Assembly: GCA_903895695.1 (NCBI GenBank)
Contig: CAITUY010000178.1
Location: 1 to 64,000 of the forward strand
Direction of reading: 5' to 3'
Origin: an uncultured bacterium
Lineage (GTDB): Bacteria; Verrucomicrobiota; Kiritimatiellia; CAIKKV01; CAITUY01
Length of the DNA stretch: 64,000 nt
Part shown: in pieces, positions 16,228 to 25,232 of the stretch
Layout of the letters: each line of letters starts with the position of its first letter
How positions within the stretch are numbered: the stretch's first letter is position 1
Notes under the pieces: model-generated
Told to the model about the DNA's origin: nothing
Databases searched by the model: none
Seen by the model: the letters and a program-made list of their open reading frames with translations, nothing else
Translations under genes and position numbers: made by a program

Positions 16228-19119
16228 TTACTTCAACTCCTCGGCATAACGCACGATGTTCAACAACAGGCGATCCGCCGCCGGGTGTTGGTCCAGTTGT
16301 TCCAGAATGCTCAGCGTATTGAGCACGAGCCATCCGGCGCCCAACTTGTACCGCCCCACCATGACGCCGCAGTCATACCCGCCCGGGCAGCAATAGCCGG
16401 CGGCAAAGGCCGCCACAACCGTTTCCTCCGGCGTGTCCTGCCCCTGGAAGATCTCGTGGCCGATCAACTGGTCATAATAGTCCCAGTCCAAGATGGCGCC
16501 GGTCTGCAACCCTTCAAATATCGCATGCCGCTTGGCGACGCAGTCCTTGTGATATAGCCAGTCTCCAAAGGTCTTGCAGACCCCCTTCTTTTCCAGGGGC
16601 AGCCAGTGCGTACTGTCATCGCCGAGCGCAAACACCTTGGGCTGCAGGAAGACGGCCGTGCGGCCTCGCGCCACCTCGTCGCGCAACGCCACCCACTCCG
16701 CCTCGCCCGAATCGGCCGGTCGCCCCACGACGATGACGCGGTTCTTCTGGTGCACCGGATCGTCCCACGGGACACACTGGACGCCATGGGCCGCCAGCCA
16801 TTGGACCGCCCGAGCATCGAGCCCCCACGCGGTCACGGTCGCACTAACCTTCGGCAGGTCCTGCGCATCGGACAAACGGAACTTCATCCGGTCGCCAGCC
16901 GGGCACCCGCCCTTGTCAAGCCGGGCGGCAAACTCGTAGGAGCCGGCCGGGCCGTCCAAGACGATCTCTTCGTTCAGGACCGGCACGGACAGCAGGGCTT
17001 CACGTCCGGCGACGGGCGCCGCAATCCGGAAGGAAACCGTCTTTTCCCAGGCAATGCCCCGCGGCCCCAGGATCCGGAAGGTGGCGGAGTAAGCCCCGGC
17101 AGGAAGCACATCCTCGTTGGCGAGCACCGCCTCCACCCGCAGCGGGCGCCCCGCATAGCCGTGCAGCGGGTTGACGAACAGGCACCAGCGCAGGGGCGCC
17201 CAGCCGTCCCTCAGAACGTCGGCGCAACCCGGTTTCCATTCGCGCCAGAAGGTCCACATGCCTTCGCCCGTGAGGGCGTGATCCAGCATGCCGGTGAGAT
17301 TGTAGCCGCAGAGATTCGGGTTGGAGCGGATCAGGTCGAAACCCATCCGACGCTGGCGCATGCTGAGCCGCTGGCTATCCCGCAGCATGTCTTCCGGGAA
17401 CGGATAAACGCCATCCAACCCTAGGCGCCCCCAGTCCGCCTGGAGCCTATCCGCCATGGACTTGATGAACACCGCATCGGGCGACTCCATCGAGAACCCG
17501 GCTTCCGCATACTTGCGGCTTTCGTCGATGACGTTCATCAGGCTGCCGATGCCGTACTCGGACAGGAACACCGGCTTCGTGCCTTGGCCGAGATTGCGGA
17601 TAAACGCGCCCATCGCGGCCGGTTGCGGCGTGAGGGGATAAGCATGCGCGTCGCCGGCATTCTCCGCGTAGCCGCCCGGCGACCAGCTCAGTTTGACTTT
17701 CACGGGAACCGTATCGGCCTCTTCAACGCCCCAGACGTGCTCCCAGGTCCGGCTGCCGGGATTGCAGACCGAGCCGATATTCCACTGCCCGTCCCAGCGT
17801 CCGCTATGGAGAAGCACCAGCCGGGTCGGGTCCAAATCGCGAATGAGCGGGAGGGCCTCGACCGCGTGACGAAAGACGGGTCCATCGAAGGTCTCGTTCA
17901 GCAGGCCCCAGATCGCCACCGAGGGATGATTGCGATCCCGCAGGATCATTTCACGCGTGGACAAATCGAAGCGTCGCGCCAGGTCCGGCGCATCGGCGAA
18001 ACGTGAGCCGTTCACGTTTATGCCGAGACACCAGCCGGCCAGGTTTTCCTCGTACACCAGCAGGCCCAACTCGTCGCAAAGATCGAGCTGGTCCGGCCAC
18101 GCCACCCCCGAAATGAACCGGACGCAGTTGTAGCCGCACGCCTTGGCATACACCAAGTCCCGGCGCAGGAAGTCCAGCTTGCCCGGCACGACTTGGCCCA
18201 CAGGGACATGGTTCCCGGTGTGCGTCGATCTCAGGAACAGCCGCTTGCCGTTCAGATGGAACCAGCCGTTCTTGACAGTGAAGTCACGGAATCCGAATCG
18301 CACGGACGTCTCGTGCTGCGCGGGCGCCTTGCCGGCGCTTTCCGTCAAGCGAACGGTCGCCCGGTAGAGGTAAGGGTCATCCGTGCTCCAAAGATGCGGT
18401 TGGGGAACCCGGAGCACGAGCCGGTGCTTCGACTCGCCGGACGGGAAGGAATCCGTCATCGTCCCGGCGGCCGTCGTATCGCTCCAGAGCTGGGACGATA
18501 CAAGGCCGAACAGTTCCGCCCGGACCGCCGCGACCCCGTCGTTTCTGACCGTAACATGGAGTTGCACCGAACCGGTCTTCGCATCCGGCTCGACGAACAC
18601 ATCCGCAACCCGCACGGAGGGCACGGTGAGAAGCTCGACGGGCAGCAGGATCCCCCCGTAGTTGTAGCTACTTCCCACGGCGAACGGAACGACCTTGTTG
18701 CGGTGCGGCGTCTCCGCAAGGATAACGCCGTCGATCCGCTCGTTTCCGGGATTCAGAACGCGGACCGCGAGGAGATTCGCGACGCCCGCCTTGATGGCCG
18801 AAGTCACATCGAGCGTAAATGGCGTCTCGCCGCCTTCATGGCTTCCCACGGGCTGACCATTGATCCAGACCTCGGCCATGTAGTCGACGGCCCCGAACCT
18901 GAGCAGGAAACGCTGATCGGAAACAGTGGGCGCCGCGGGCGTGAACTCGTGATAATACCAGAACACGCCGTACGTGTCGGGAAACACCTGCTGCACGATC
19001 CCAGGCACCGGCGCCGGCTGCGCTTCTGCGCGGACCCGTTCAAACCACGCGTGCTCTCGCCCCTCGTTTTGCGAGTCCCTGGCCAGACGCCATCCGTCAC
19101 TGAGTCGTTGACAGCTCAT
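16228..19119 (-). CDS. GH2-family glycoside hydrolase
   Basis: This protein of about 963 residues has the GH2 order. A sugar-binding jelly roll (RLSDGWRLARDSQ, DYMAEVWINGQPVGSHEGG) and an immunoglobulin-like domain precede a TIM barrel with the acid/base Glu in AIWGLLNETFDG and the nucleophile Glu in PVFLSEYGIGS. The C-terminal 250 residues add a GATase-like alpha/beta segment (VIVVGRPADSGEAEW). No signal peptide is seen. The exact linkage (galactosidase, glucuronidase, mannosidase) cannot be told. The start overlaps the end of the PQQ-propeller gene by 23 bp; an ATG at 19140 is the alternative. Confidence 0.88.
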   Translation of the reverse strand: MSCQRLSDGWRLARDSQNEGREHAWFERVRAEAQPAPVPGIVQQVFPDTYGVFWYYHEFTPAAPTVSDQRFLLRFGAVDYMAEVWINGQPVGSHEGGETPFTLDVTSAIKAGVANLLAVRVLNPGNERIDGVILAETPHRNKVVPFAVGSSYNYGGILLPVELLTVPSVRVADVFVEPDAKTGSVQLHVTVRNDGVAAVRAELFGLVSSQLWSDTTAAGTMTDSFPSGESKHRLVLRVPQPHLWSTDDPYLYRATVRLTESAGKAPAQHETSVRFGFRDFTVKNGWFHLNGKRLFLRSTHTGNHVPVGQVVPGKLDFLRRDLVYAKACGYNCVRFISGVAWPDQLDLCDELGLLVYEENLAGWCLGINVNGSRFADAPDLARRFDLSTREMILRDRNHPSVAIWGLLNETFDGPVFRHAVEALPLIRDLDPTRLVLLHSGRWDGQWNIGSVCNPGSRTWEHVWGVEEADTVPVKVKLSWSPGGYAENAGDAHAYPLTPQPAAMGAFIRNLGQGTKPVFLSEYGIGSLMNVIDESRKYAEAGFSMESPDAVFIKSMADRLQADWGRLGLDGVYPFPEDMLRDSQRLSMRQRRMGFDLIRSNPNLCGYNLTGMLDHALTGEGMWTFWREWKPGCADVLRDGWAPLRWCLFVNPLHGYAGRPLRVEAVLANEDVLPAGAYSATFRILGPRGIAWEKTVSFRIAAPVAGREALLSVPVLNEEIVLDGPAGSYEFAARLDKGGCPAGDRMKFRLSDAQDLPKVSATVTAWGLDARAVQWLAAHGVQCVPWDDPVHQKNRVIVVGRPADSGEAEWVALRDEVARGRTAVFLQPKVFALGDDSTHWLPLEKKGVCKTFGDWLYHKDCVAKRHAIFEGLQTGAILDWDYYDQLIGHEIFQGQDTPEETVVAAFAAGYCCPGGYDCGVMVGRYKLGAGWLVLNTLSILEQLDQHPAADRLLLNIVRYAEELK

Positions 19120-20326
19120 AGGCGTAGAGGGAGTCGTCATAGCGCAGGTAGAGGCGGCCGCCGGCGATAACGGGATGCGCCCAACTCGACCCCTTGCCCT
19201 GCACGGTGAAATCGCCGGCGAGTTTGAACCCGGTAGGCACGGCCGCGCCAAAGCCCACATGGCCGCCGTTCTCGCTGAACAGGTACAGCATCCCGTCGGC
19301 ATAACAAATCGAGCCCTTGCCAACCGCCTGTTCCTGCCATTTCTTCTGGCCGGATTTCAGGTCCAGGCAGGCCCACCCGCCGCCGTTGTTACCGTAGATA
19401 TAGCCGTCCTGAATGATGTACCCGCCGTGGTGGCAGACCATATCGCCGGTCCGCCAGGCTTCCGTGGCCGTGACCTTGCCATCCTGCACACCGAGCTTCA
19501 GGCAGATGCCGCCCTTGCCGTAGCCGTTGGCCCAGAACACATAGCCGTCCGAGTAAGCGGGCGTCGGGCAGTTGGCGGTATTCCCGGCGGAGAAGGCGTT
19601 CGTCCAGAGTTTCTTCCCGGTCTTGGCATCCACCGCGATGAGGCCCGCGTGAGTGCCATTGATGATCATCGCCACGCCCTCGAACTGGACGAGAATCGGG
19701 GAGCTGTAGTGCGCATCGCCAAACGGCTCGGATGCCCACACCGTGGCGCCGGTCTTCCGATTGAAGGCGACCAGGCAGTTGGTGCCGCCGGGGGTGGCAA
19801 TGGCGAGGTCCCCGGTTACCAGGACGGATTCCGAAAATCCCCAGGGAGGCGTCTTGCCGCCGAACTCGCTGAGCTGACGCGTCCACTTCTCGGCGCCCGT
19901 GGCGGCGTCGTAGCAGCCAACCTTGCCGAGGTCCGTTTCCAAGTAGACGCTACCGTTGTCATAGGTGGGCGTGGACCGTGAGCCCGGACGGTCATCTACA
20001 AAGCCGGGCTCGACGTCCTTGGACCACTTCGGGGCGCCGTCCATGCCCAGGGCAATCAGGTACAGATGCCCGCCCTTGATTCCGCTCGTGAAGATCGCGC
20101 CCCCAGCCACGGTCGCGCTGGAGAAGCCCTGCCCCAGGCCGGTGGCCTTCCAGGCGAGCGCGGGCCCATTCGTCGGCCAACTCTTGAGAAGACCCGTATC
20201 GTCCGACTTGCCGTCGCGATTGGCCCCGCGCCAACCCGGCCACTCCGTACCCGCGCCGGCACCGGCCGTGGACAGAGTCAGGGCGATGATGCTGCAACCG
20301 AACTTCAGGAACACGCTTCTGGTCAT
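19097..20326 (-). CDS. Secreted PQQ-like beta-propeller protein
   Basis: This 409-residue protein begins with a signal peptide (VFLKFGCSIIALTLSTAGAGA), then WPGWRGANRDGKSDD, a start seen in many PVC-phylum propellers. Repeated blades follow (YDAATGAEKWTRQ, FNRKTGATVWASE, VDAKTGKKLWTN, LDLKSGQKKW), the PQQ/BamB-type motif. It is likely periplasmic and either a binding scaffold or a dehydrogenase-like protein; no PQQ-ligand set can be confirmed. It is the first gene of the operon with GH2, the transporters and GH38. Confidence 0.85.
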   Translation of the reverse strand: MTRSVFLKFGCSIIALTLSTAGAGAGTEWPGWRGANRDGKSDDTGLLKSWPTNGPALAWKATGLGQGFSSATVAGGAIFTSGIKGGHLYLIALGMDGAPKWSKDVEPGFVDDRPGSRSTPTYDNGSVYLETDLGKVGCYDAATGAEKWTRQLSEFGGKTPPWGFSESVLVTGDLAIATPGGTNCLVAFNRKTGATVWASEPFGDAHYSSPILVQFEGVAMIINGTHAGLIAVDAKTGKKLWTNAFSAGNTANCPTPAYSDGYVFWANGYGKGGICLKLGVQDGKVTATEAWRTGDMVCHHGGYIIQDGYIYGNNGGGWACLDLKSGQKKWQEQAVGKGSICYADGMLYLFSENGGHVGFGAAVPTGFKLAGDFTVQGKGSSWAHPVIAGGRLYLRYDDSLYAYELSTTQ

Positions 20327-20542
20327 ACCGATCCTCCTTCGAAAAGAATGCGCTGAGTCTCGCGCTTTTCACCGAGCTTGTCTACCCCTCCACCCGGAAA
20401 AAAAGACGCCTTCGCCGACGCCACTCCTTTCTTGTGCGCCGCGCCCACTCGTGTATCTTTGCCATCGTGTTCAGGAAGGTGGTCATCGTAGAGCGTTCCG
20501 CCGAGATACTGGGTAGTCTTACGCAATAACAGGAGAACAACC

Positions 20543-21202
20543 ATGAAGACCGCGTGCATTGCGACCGTAGTATTGACCCTGGCCGTCACCCTGGCCGCCG
20601 CCGAGGCCGACAAACGCTCGAGCGACATCAATCTGCCCACCCCACGCATGGAGGGAGGCAAACCCCTCATGGCGGCGCTGAAAGACCGCCAGTCGACGCG
20701 GGCCTACAGTGACAAGCCGCTGCCGCTCCAGACGCTGTCCGACCTGCTGTGGGCGGCATTCGGCATCAACCGCGCAGATTCCGGCAAACGCACGGCGCCC
20801 TCTACCATGGACTGGCAGGAAATCGACATCTATGTCGTCCTGCCTGACGCTACCTACGTCTACGACGCCAAGGCCAACACGCTGCGGGCCATCGTGAAAG
20901 GGGATCTGCGCAAACAGACCGGCAAGCAGGAGTTCGCGGCCACGGCCCCGCTGAACCTGGTGTTCGTTGCGGACTTGTCAAAGATGAAGGGCATAGCTGC
21001 AGCCGACCAGGCGATGTACTTGGGCGCGGACACCGGCTTCATCAGCCAAAACGTCTACCTCTTCTGCGCCTCTGAAGGGCTTGTCACGGTGGTGCGCGGC
21101 ATGTTCGATGGCCCAGCCTTGGCCAAGGCGTTGAACCTGCCTGAACAGCGGAAGATCGTGCTCACCCAAACGGTCGGCTATCCCGCCGCCGCGGCGCGGT
21201 AA
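20543..21202 (+). CDS. Exported nitroreductase-family protein
   Basis: This 219-residue protein has a signal peptide (MKTACIATVVLTLAVTLAAA) and a nitroreductase fold: LKDRQSTRAYSDKPLPLQTL, LLWAAFGINR, and a C-terminal DTGFISQNVYLFCASEGLVT helix. These enzymes use FMN to reduce nitro groups, quinones or thiazolines. An exported form is unusual but common in anaerobic PVC and Bacteroidetes genomes. An AGGAG site precedes the ATG. It is transcribed divergently from the propeller gene and converges on the DUF1638 gene, with only 12 bp between their ends. Confidence 0.85.
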   Translation: MKTACIATVVLTLAVTLAAAEADKRSSDINLPTPRMEGGKPLMAALKDRQSTRAYSDKPLPLQTLSDLLWAAFGINRADSGKRTAPSTMDWQEIDIYVVLPDATYVYDAKANTLRAIVKGDLRKQTGKQEFAATAPLNLVFVADLSKMKGIAAADQAMYLGADTGFISQNVYLFCASEGLVTVVRGMFDGPALAKALNLPEQRKIVLTQTVGYPAAAAR

Positions 21203-21214
21203 AAGCGCGGGCAA

Positions 21215-22030
21215 CTACGGGGCGGTTGGGGCAGGCGCGGGCTCGAAGTCGAGAACGCCGTCGTCGTTCCGGGCCACGATCGTTCCTCCGGGCGGGACGA
21301 TCACAAAATCCTGGTCCCATTCCCCGTTGAACAGCTTGCGCAGCAGGCTCCATTCGCCCTTGCGAACCTCGAACTCCCAGTTCTGCTCGGTCGCGCGCGC
21401 CTTGGCCAGGTCGATGAACGGCCGCTCATCGCAGACGCCCATCTCCAAATAGAGGCTGCGGCAGTAGCTCTTCTGCCAGCCGCCAAGGCTTTCGATGATG
21501 TAGTCGGCGTTCTCTTTGCCGTACTTGGCCACCATGACGTCGTATGGATCGGTGAGACCCAGCTTCGCCATGACTCCTTCCATGCCGTAGGCCGGCCGTG
21601 CGTAGCCGTCTTCGCCGAACTGGTTGCGTTCGGTCCAACCCGTGGTCATATAGTAGGTGCCCGGGTGCTGGTCAAAATACGCCCGGTAGGCGGCACGCGA
21701 CCCGAAGAAGAATGTGATGCAGTCATGCGCCCGCGGAATCACAAGCGGGATCTGCCGCGCCTTGAGGCCGACCAATCCGTCGTTGCAGCGCGCATAGCCC
21801 AACAGGACCGCCTGGTACCCGATGTCCGGGTTCGCAGCGTCGACGACGGCCTGGATCTTCGCGAGCATATCCGCGCGGGGCAGATCGTGGAGCCCCTTGA
21901 GCAAAAACTCGACGTCGACGCGGTGCGGCGCCGAGGCCGCCAGGGCGCAGGCCTCCCGGTAAACGATCTCGCACCCAATGAACTTCAGCCTACGGCCGCC
22001 TTCGGGTACGGATTTCCAATTCAAGAGCAT
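21215..22030 (-). CDS. DUF1638 protein
   Basis: This 271-residue protein matches DUF1638: LKFIGCEIVYREA at the N-terminus, GYARCNDGLVGLKARQIPLV, PRAHDCITFFFGSRAAY, and GTYYMTTGWTERNQFG. DUF1638 genes are known near corrinoid-dependent methyltransferases in methanogens and anaerobes; their biochemical role is not firmly settled. It starts 13 bp after the GH42 stop, with AAAGG upstream, and is the last gene of an operon that also encodes a URO-D methyltransferase homologue. The initiator is placed at 22030 rather than upstream ATGs because of that site. Confidence 0.8.
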   Translation of the reverse strand: MLLNWKSVPEGGRRLKFIGCEIVYREACALAASAPHRVDVEFLLKGLHDLPRADMLAKIQAVVDAANPDIGYQAVLLGYARCNDGLVGLKARQIPLVIPRAHDCITFFFGSRAAYRAYFDQHPGTYYMTTGWTERNQFGEDGYARPAYGMEGVMAKLGLTDPYDVMVAKYGKENADYIIESLGGWQKSYCRSLYLEMGVCDERPFIDLAKARATEQNWEFEVRKGEWSLLRKLFNGEWDQDFVIVPPGGTIVARNDDGVLDFEPAPAPTAP

Positions 22031-22043
22031 GTCGCGACACCTT

Positions 22044-24269
22044 TCATGACACGCCATTATAGACAATCATCACACGAACGTCGAGCGGTGCCACCGTCAG
22101 GTCAACCACGCCATCCGTCTTCGCCACCGGTTCGCCCAGCAGGTCCTCGACCCGCGACCACCCGGCAACGGAAACACGCTCGGTGACGGGCTCGCCGGTC
22201 GGATTCGTGAAGATCCACGCTTCCTTGCGGGGAGTGACGCGCTTGCGCACGACGAGGCGTCCTTCGTGCTCGGGAGTCACGCCGCAGGCGGCGAGCAAGG
22301 TGCGGATGCAGGCATGGATGGCCGGGTCGCGGTAGGCCGTGCCATTATGGCCGACATAGGTACCGAGCAACCAGGCTGACCCCTTCCCCACCTGGCGTCG
22401 CACGCCGGCCGCCTCCGTGCCCGCACGAAGAACCGGCTCGCTCCCCGCGGGGGCGAAGGTCTCCAGGTACACGTTGGCCAGCATGCGCTGCCCCTGCAAC
22501 GGACCTGCTCCCTCCAGCATCTGCGTCGCCCGGTATTCGCCCCAGGTCCGTTCCGCCGGCGACCAACGTGCCCCATCGCCGGGTTCGCGCACCATCTGGA
22601 AGCTGGCTTGCTTCACCCCGAACAGGTCGGCGAGGATCGGCGACAGTTCGCCGCGATTGCAGAACCCGTTCTCGCTGACGCGGCCCGGCGCCGCTTCGCT
22701 GACCAGATGGCCACCGGCCTCGACGTAGCCCGCCAGCTTCGCCGCCACGTCCTCGGAGAGCGAGAGCGGAAATGGCAGGACCAGCACCGGGTACTCCGCC
22801 GCATGGTCCCAGTCGTGATCGACGCTGACGAAATCGAGCGGCACATTCAGGTCCCAGAGCAGGCGGTGCCAACCGCGCAGGCTGTACGCCAGGTTTTCGC
22901 CGCCCTGCGCCAGGTGCGCACAAATTTGGTGGGTGCGCTCGTTCACCAGGAGGCCGACTTTCGCCGGCTGCAGGGTCGGTCGGGCAAACACATCGGCGTT
23001 CGCCTGCAACGCGCGGCCAACACGCCCGGCCTCTTCCAGGCGCGGCGTGGTGTCGCCCGCGCTGTCGAGCAGACTGAAGCCGTTCTGCTCCGCGACTGCA
23101 ATCTCGGCGCGGGTCACCCAGAAAGAGATCGCCGTCACGCCCGAGCCCGTCGCGGTCAGCATCCAGCGGCGGATATCGTCGGCCGAGGGCACGCGCCCCT
23201 TCTGAAAACCCGTGCTGACCGGACCGCCCTGAAACTCCGCCGCCCAGACGGGCACGCCGCCCGCGTGGCCCTGGCCGGGATTGGCGGATCGAATGTAGTC
23301 ATACCGGTACGCCACGGTGTCCCAGGCCTCCGTGAGCAGGGCGTACTCGCGGGTAAACGGGCGTTTTTGCCCGTCGTCCCAACCATGGCCGCAGCCCCAG
23401 GCCGGATAGCACGACGAACCGAGGAAGTCCTGCGTCCGCGCGTAGGCCCAATCCTGCGCCGCCCCCAGCGCCGGACCGCCCTTGTGGGCAAACACGGGCC
23501 GCTTCAGCGGATCGGCCGCGCGGATGGCATCGGCGCGCGCCCTCAGGACGCCGGAAATCTGCACGTTGTCCATGAAGTACTGCCAGCACAGGTCCACCGG
23601 CGCCACTTGCCTTGGCGTTCCCGCGCCGCGAGAGGGAATGATGTCGCCCCAGGCGGCGTACCGGGTGTTCAAGGCGCGGTTGAGCGCATCGAGATCGCCG
23701 TAACGCTCGCCCAGCCAGCGGTGGAAAGAAGCCAGGGTGTTTTCGCAAAAACAGACCGCGTTGCCGACGATCCCATCGGACCAGTAACCGATCTCCTGCC
23801 AGGTATTCCAGACGACCACGTTCTCGTGTTTGCCGAGAGTCTGCACCAACCGGGTGATGAAGCGCAATTGATCAGCCATGGCGCCGGGATGATCGTAGCA
23901 CGGGCCCGGCTTGCCGTCGGCGGGCAGCGTGGTCGGCGCCTCGTAAGCGATGGTCAGGCCGTTACGCCCCACCATGCGGCAGGCCGGGTGTTTCACGTAG
24001 AGCCAGTGCGGGGCCTGTTCGCAGGTGAGGCCAAGGTAGACGCCCAGGTCGAGCTTCGCGGCGTGGCCGATCAATTCGTCATAACGCTCGAACTGGAACT
24101 GGCCTTCGGCAGGCTCGTCCGTCATCCAGTGTTCCTGAAGCTTGATCAGGTTGAAGCCCTGCTTCTTCAGGCGCTCCATGTCGCGCTTCAACTCCGGCAT
24201 GGCCGGCATCGGCTCGCGGCAGAGATGGGATCCGAGCGGAAAGAGCTTGCTGAACTGTGACGTCTTCAT
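22044..24269 (-). CDS. GH42-type beta-galactosidase
   Basis: This 741-residue protein has a TIM barrel starting LKKQGFNLIKLQEHWMTDEPAEGQF, the conserved VVVWNTWQEIGYW segment with the acid/base Glu, and a later VPVWAAEFQGGPVS segment with the probable nucleophile. A trimerisation-like GATase domain follows (LLVNERTHQICAHL, YPVLVLPFPLSLSEDVA). No signal peptide is seen. AAGGG precedes the ATG. The substrate may be beta-galactosides or related oligosaccharides. It lies between the FIST gene and DUF1638 in the same operon. Confidence 0.88.
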   Translation of the reverse strand: MKTSQFSKLFPLGSHLCREPMPAMPELKRDMERLKKQGFNLIKLQEHWMTDEPAEGQFQFERYDELIGHAAKLDLGVYLGLTCEQAPHWLYVKHPACRMVGRNGLTIAYEAPTTLPADGKPGPCYDHPGAMADQLRFITRLVQTLGKHENVVVWNTWQEIGYWSDGIVGNAVCFCENTLASFHRWLGERYGDLDALNRALNTRYAAWGDIIPSRGAGTPRQVAPVDLCWQYFMDNVQISGVLRARADAIRAADPLKRPVFAHKGGPALGAAQDWAYARTQDFLGSSCYPAWGCGHGWDDGQKRPFTREYALLTEAWDTVAYRYDYIRSANPGQGHAGGVPVWAAEFQGGPVSTGFQKGRVPSADDIRRWMLTATGSGVTAISFWVTRAEIAVAEQNGFSLLDSAGDTTPRLEEAGRVGRALQANADVFARPTLQPAKVGLLVNERTHQICAHLAQGGENLAYSLRGWHRLLWDLNVPLDFVSVDHDWDHAAEYPVLVLPFPLSLSEDVAAKLAGYVEAGGHLVSEAAPGRVSENGFCNRGELSPILADLFGVKQASFQMVREPGDGARWSPAERTWGEYRATQMLEGAGPLQGQRMLANVYLETFAPAGSEPVLRAGTEAAGVRRQVGKGSAWLLGTYVGHNGTAYRDPAIHACIRTLLAACGVTPEHEGRLVVRKRVTPRKEAWIFTNPTGEPVTERVSVAGWSRVEDLLGEPVAKTDGVVDLTVAPLDVRVMIVYNGVS

Positions 24270-24326
24270 GATTCCCTTATTCCTGTACACATCATTGGGT
24301 TCGGAACGCCGCAGCGGCACTACGCA

Positions 24327-25232
24327 TCACTCCGCCACCAGGCGTGAAGCCATCAGGTTGCCGAACTGGGGACGGCCGCCGAGCGTAACGAGTTCGCCGA
24401 ACAAAAAGCCGGCCAGGGTCCCCTCGCCCACGGCCAGCGGTGCGCGGAGCAGGCTCCTTAGCCCCGCGCAGCCGAAGACCAGCGCGTTCGGAACCGCACA
24501 GAACTCCTCCAGCCGCCGCGCCGCTGCCGCGCGCGACACGGTGCGCAATACCAGCCGCTTGTCGACGGGCAGGTCGGCGCCGGTGCAGAGGCGCTCGCCA
24601 TCGAATGACGCGTGGACGTTACGCCCGCCGGCATCGGCGAACGTGATGGATTCGCAGTCGCCCGCTTCCCGGTCACAGGCAGTCTGCCGTGCCCGAAAGT
24701 AGGAGGACGCCGACTGCCAGTCAGCGGCCGGATTCTCGCGCACCTGCGTGATCGTCCGGGGCCCTTGGGCCCGGAACTCGACGGCGGTGCCGGCCGGATC
24801 ATGCACGTTCAACGACTCAGCCCGCCAGACGCCGTCGGCGATCAACAGCACGGTCACATCCTCGGCCGGGCGCATCAATTGCCCCTGTACCTGCCCGGGC
24901 CCCCGCGCCGCGCCGCCGCCTGCCACGGGCACGCCCGGCAGAAGCTCCGCCCAACGGTCCAGGAAGGCCTCCATGCCCGACGAATGCGCAAACAAGACGA
25001 TGGCCGCCGTCGGTCTGGTTACGTCGTTGCGAAGTTGCGCCAGCACGCCGGCATAGCTCCCCGAAAAGGCAACGCCCCGCAGTCCTTTCTCGGGCCAACC
25101 GGCCGCCGCCGCCTCATCCGGCCCGCGCCAGACGCCCGGGGCCGCAATTCCATGCGATGCACAACCAAACGTATGCCCATCATCGGGCGGTGCATTACCG
25201 GGCGTCCAGAATGTCATGCGCCAATTCTTCAC
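24327..25232 (-). CDS. FIST-domain protein
   Basis: This 301-residue protein shows a FIST-like arrangement: an N-terminal half with IVLFAHSSGMEAFLDRW and LPGVPVAGGGAARG, and a C-terminal half with NALVFGCAGLRSLL, then GTLAGFLFGELVTLGGRPQFGN. FIST domains are thought to be small-ligand sensors linked to signalling. The GTG start at 25232 overlaps the GH2 stop (GTGA), which supports it over the internal ATG at 25217. A sensory module inside a hydrolase operon is odd; it could sense an amino acid or sugar acid. Confidence 0.7.
   Translation of the reverse strand: MKNWRMTFWTPGNAPPDDGHTFGCASHGIAAPGVWRGPDEAAAAGWPEKGLRGVAFSGSYAGVLAQLRNDVTRPTAAIVLFAHSSGMEAFLDRWAELLPGVPVAGGGAARGPGQVQGQLMRPAEDVTVLLIADGVWRAESLNVHDPAGTAVEFRAQGPRTITQVRENPAADWQSASSYFRARQTACDREAGDCESITFADAGGRNVHASFDGERLCTGADLPVDKRLVLRTVSRAAAARRLEEFCAVPNALVFGCAGLRSLLRAPLAVGEGTLAGFLFGELVTLGGRPQFGNLMASRLVAE

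Noticed and set aside
22608-24260. Plus-strand open frame (550 codons) opposite the GH42 gene
   Set aside because: Antisense of a well-supported GH42 gene; no ribosome-binding site or family match.
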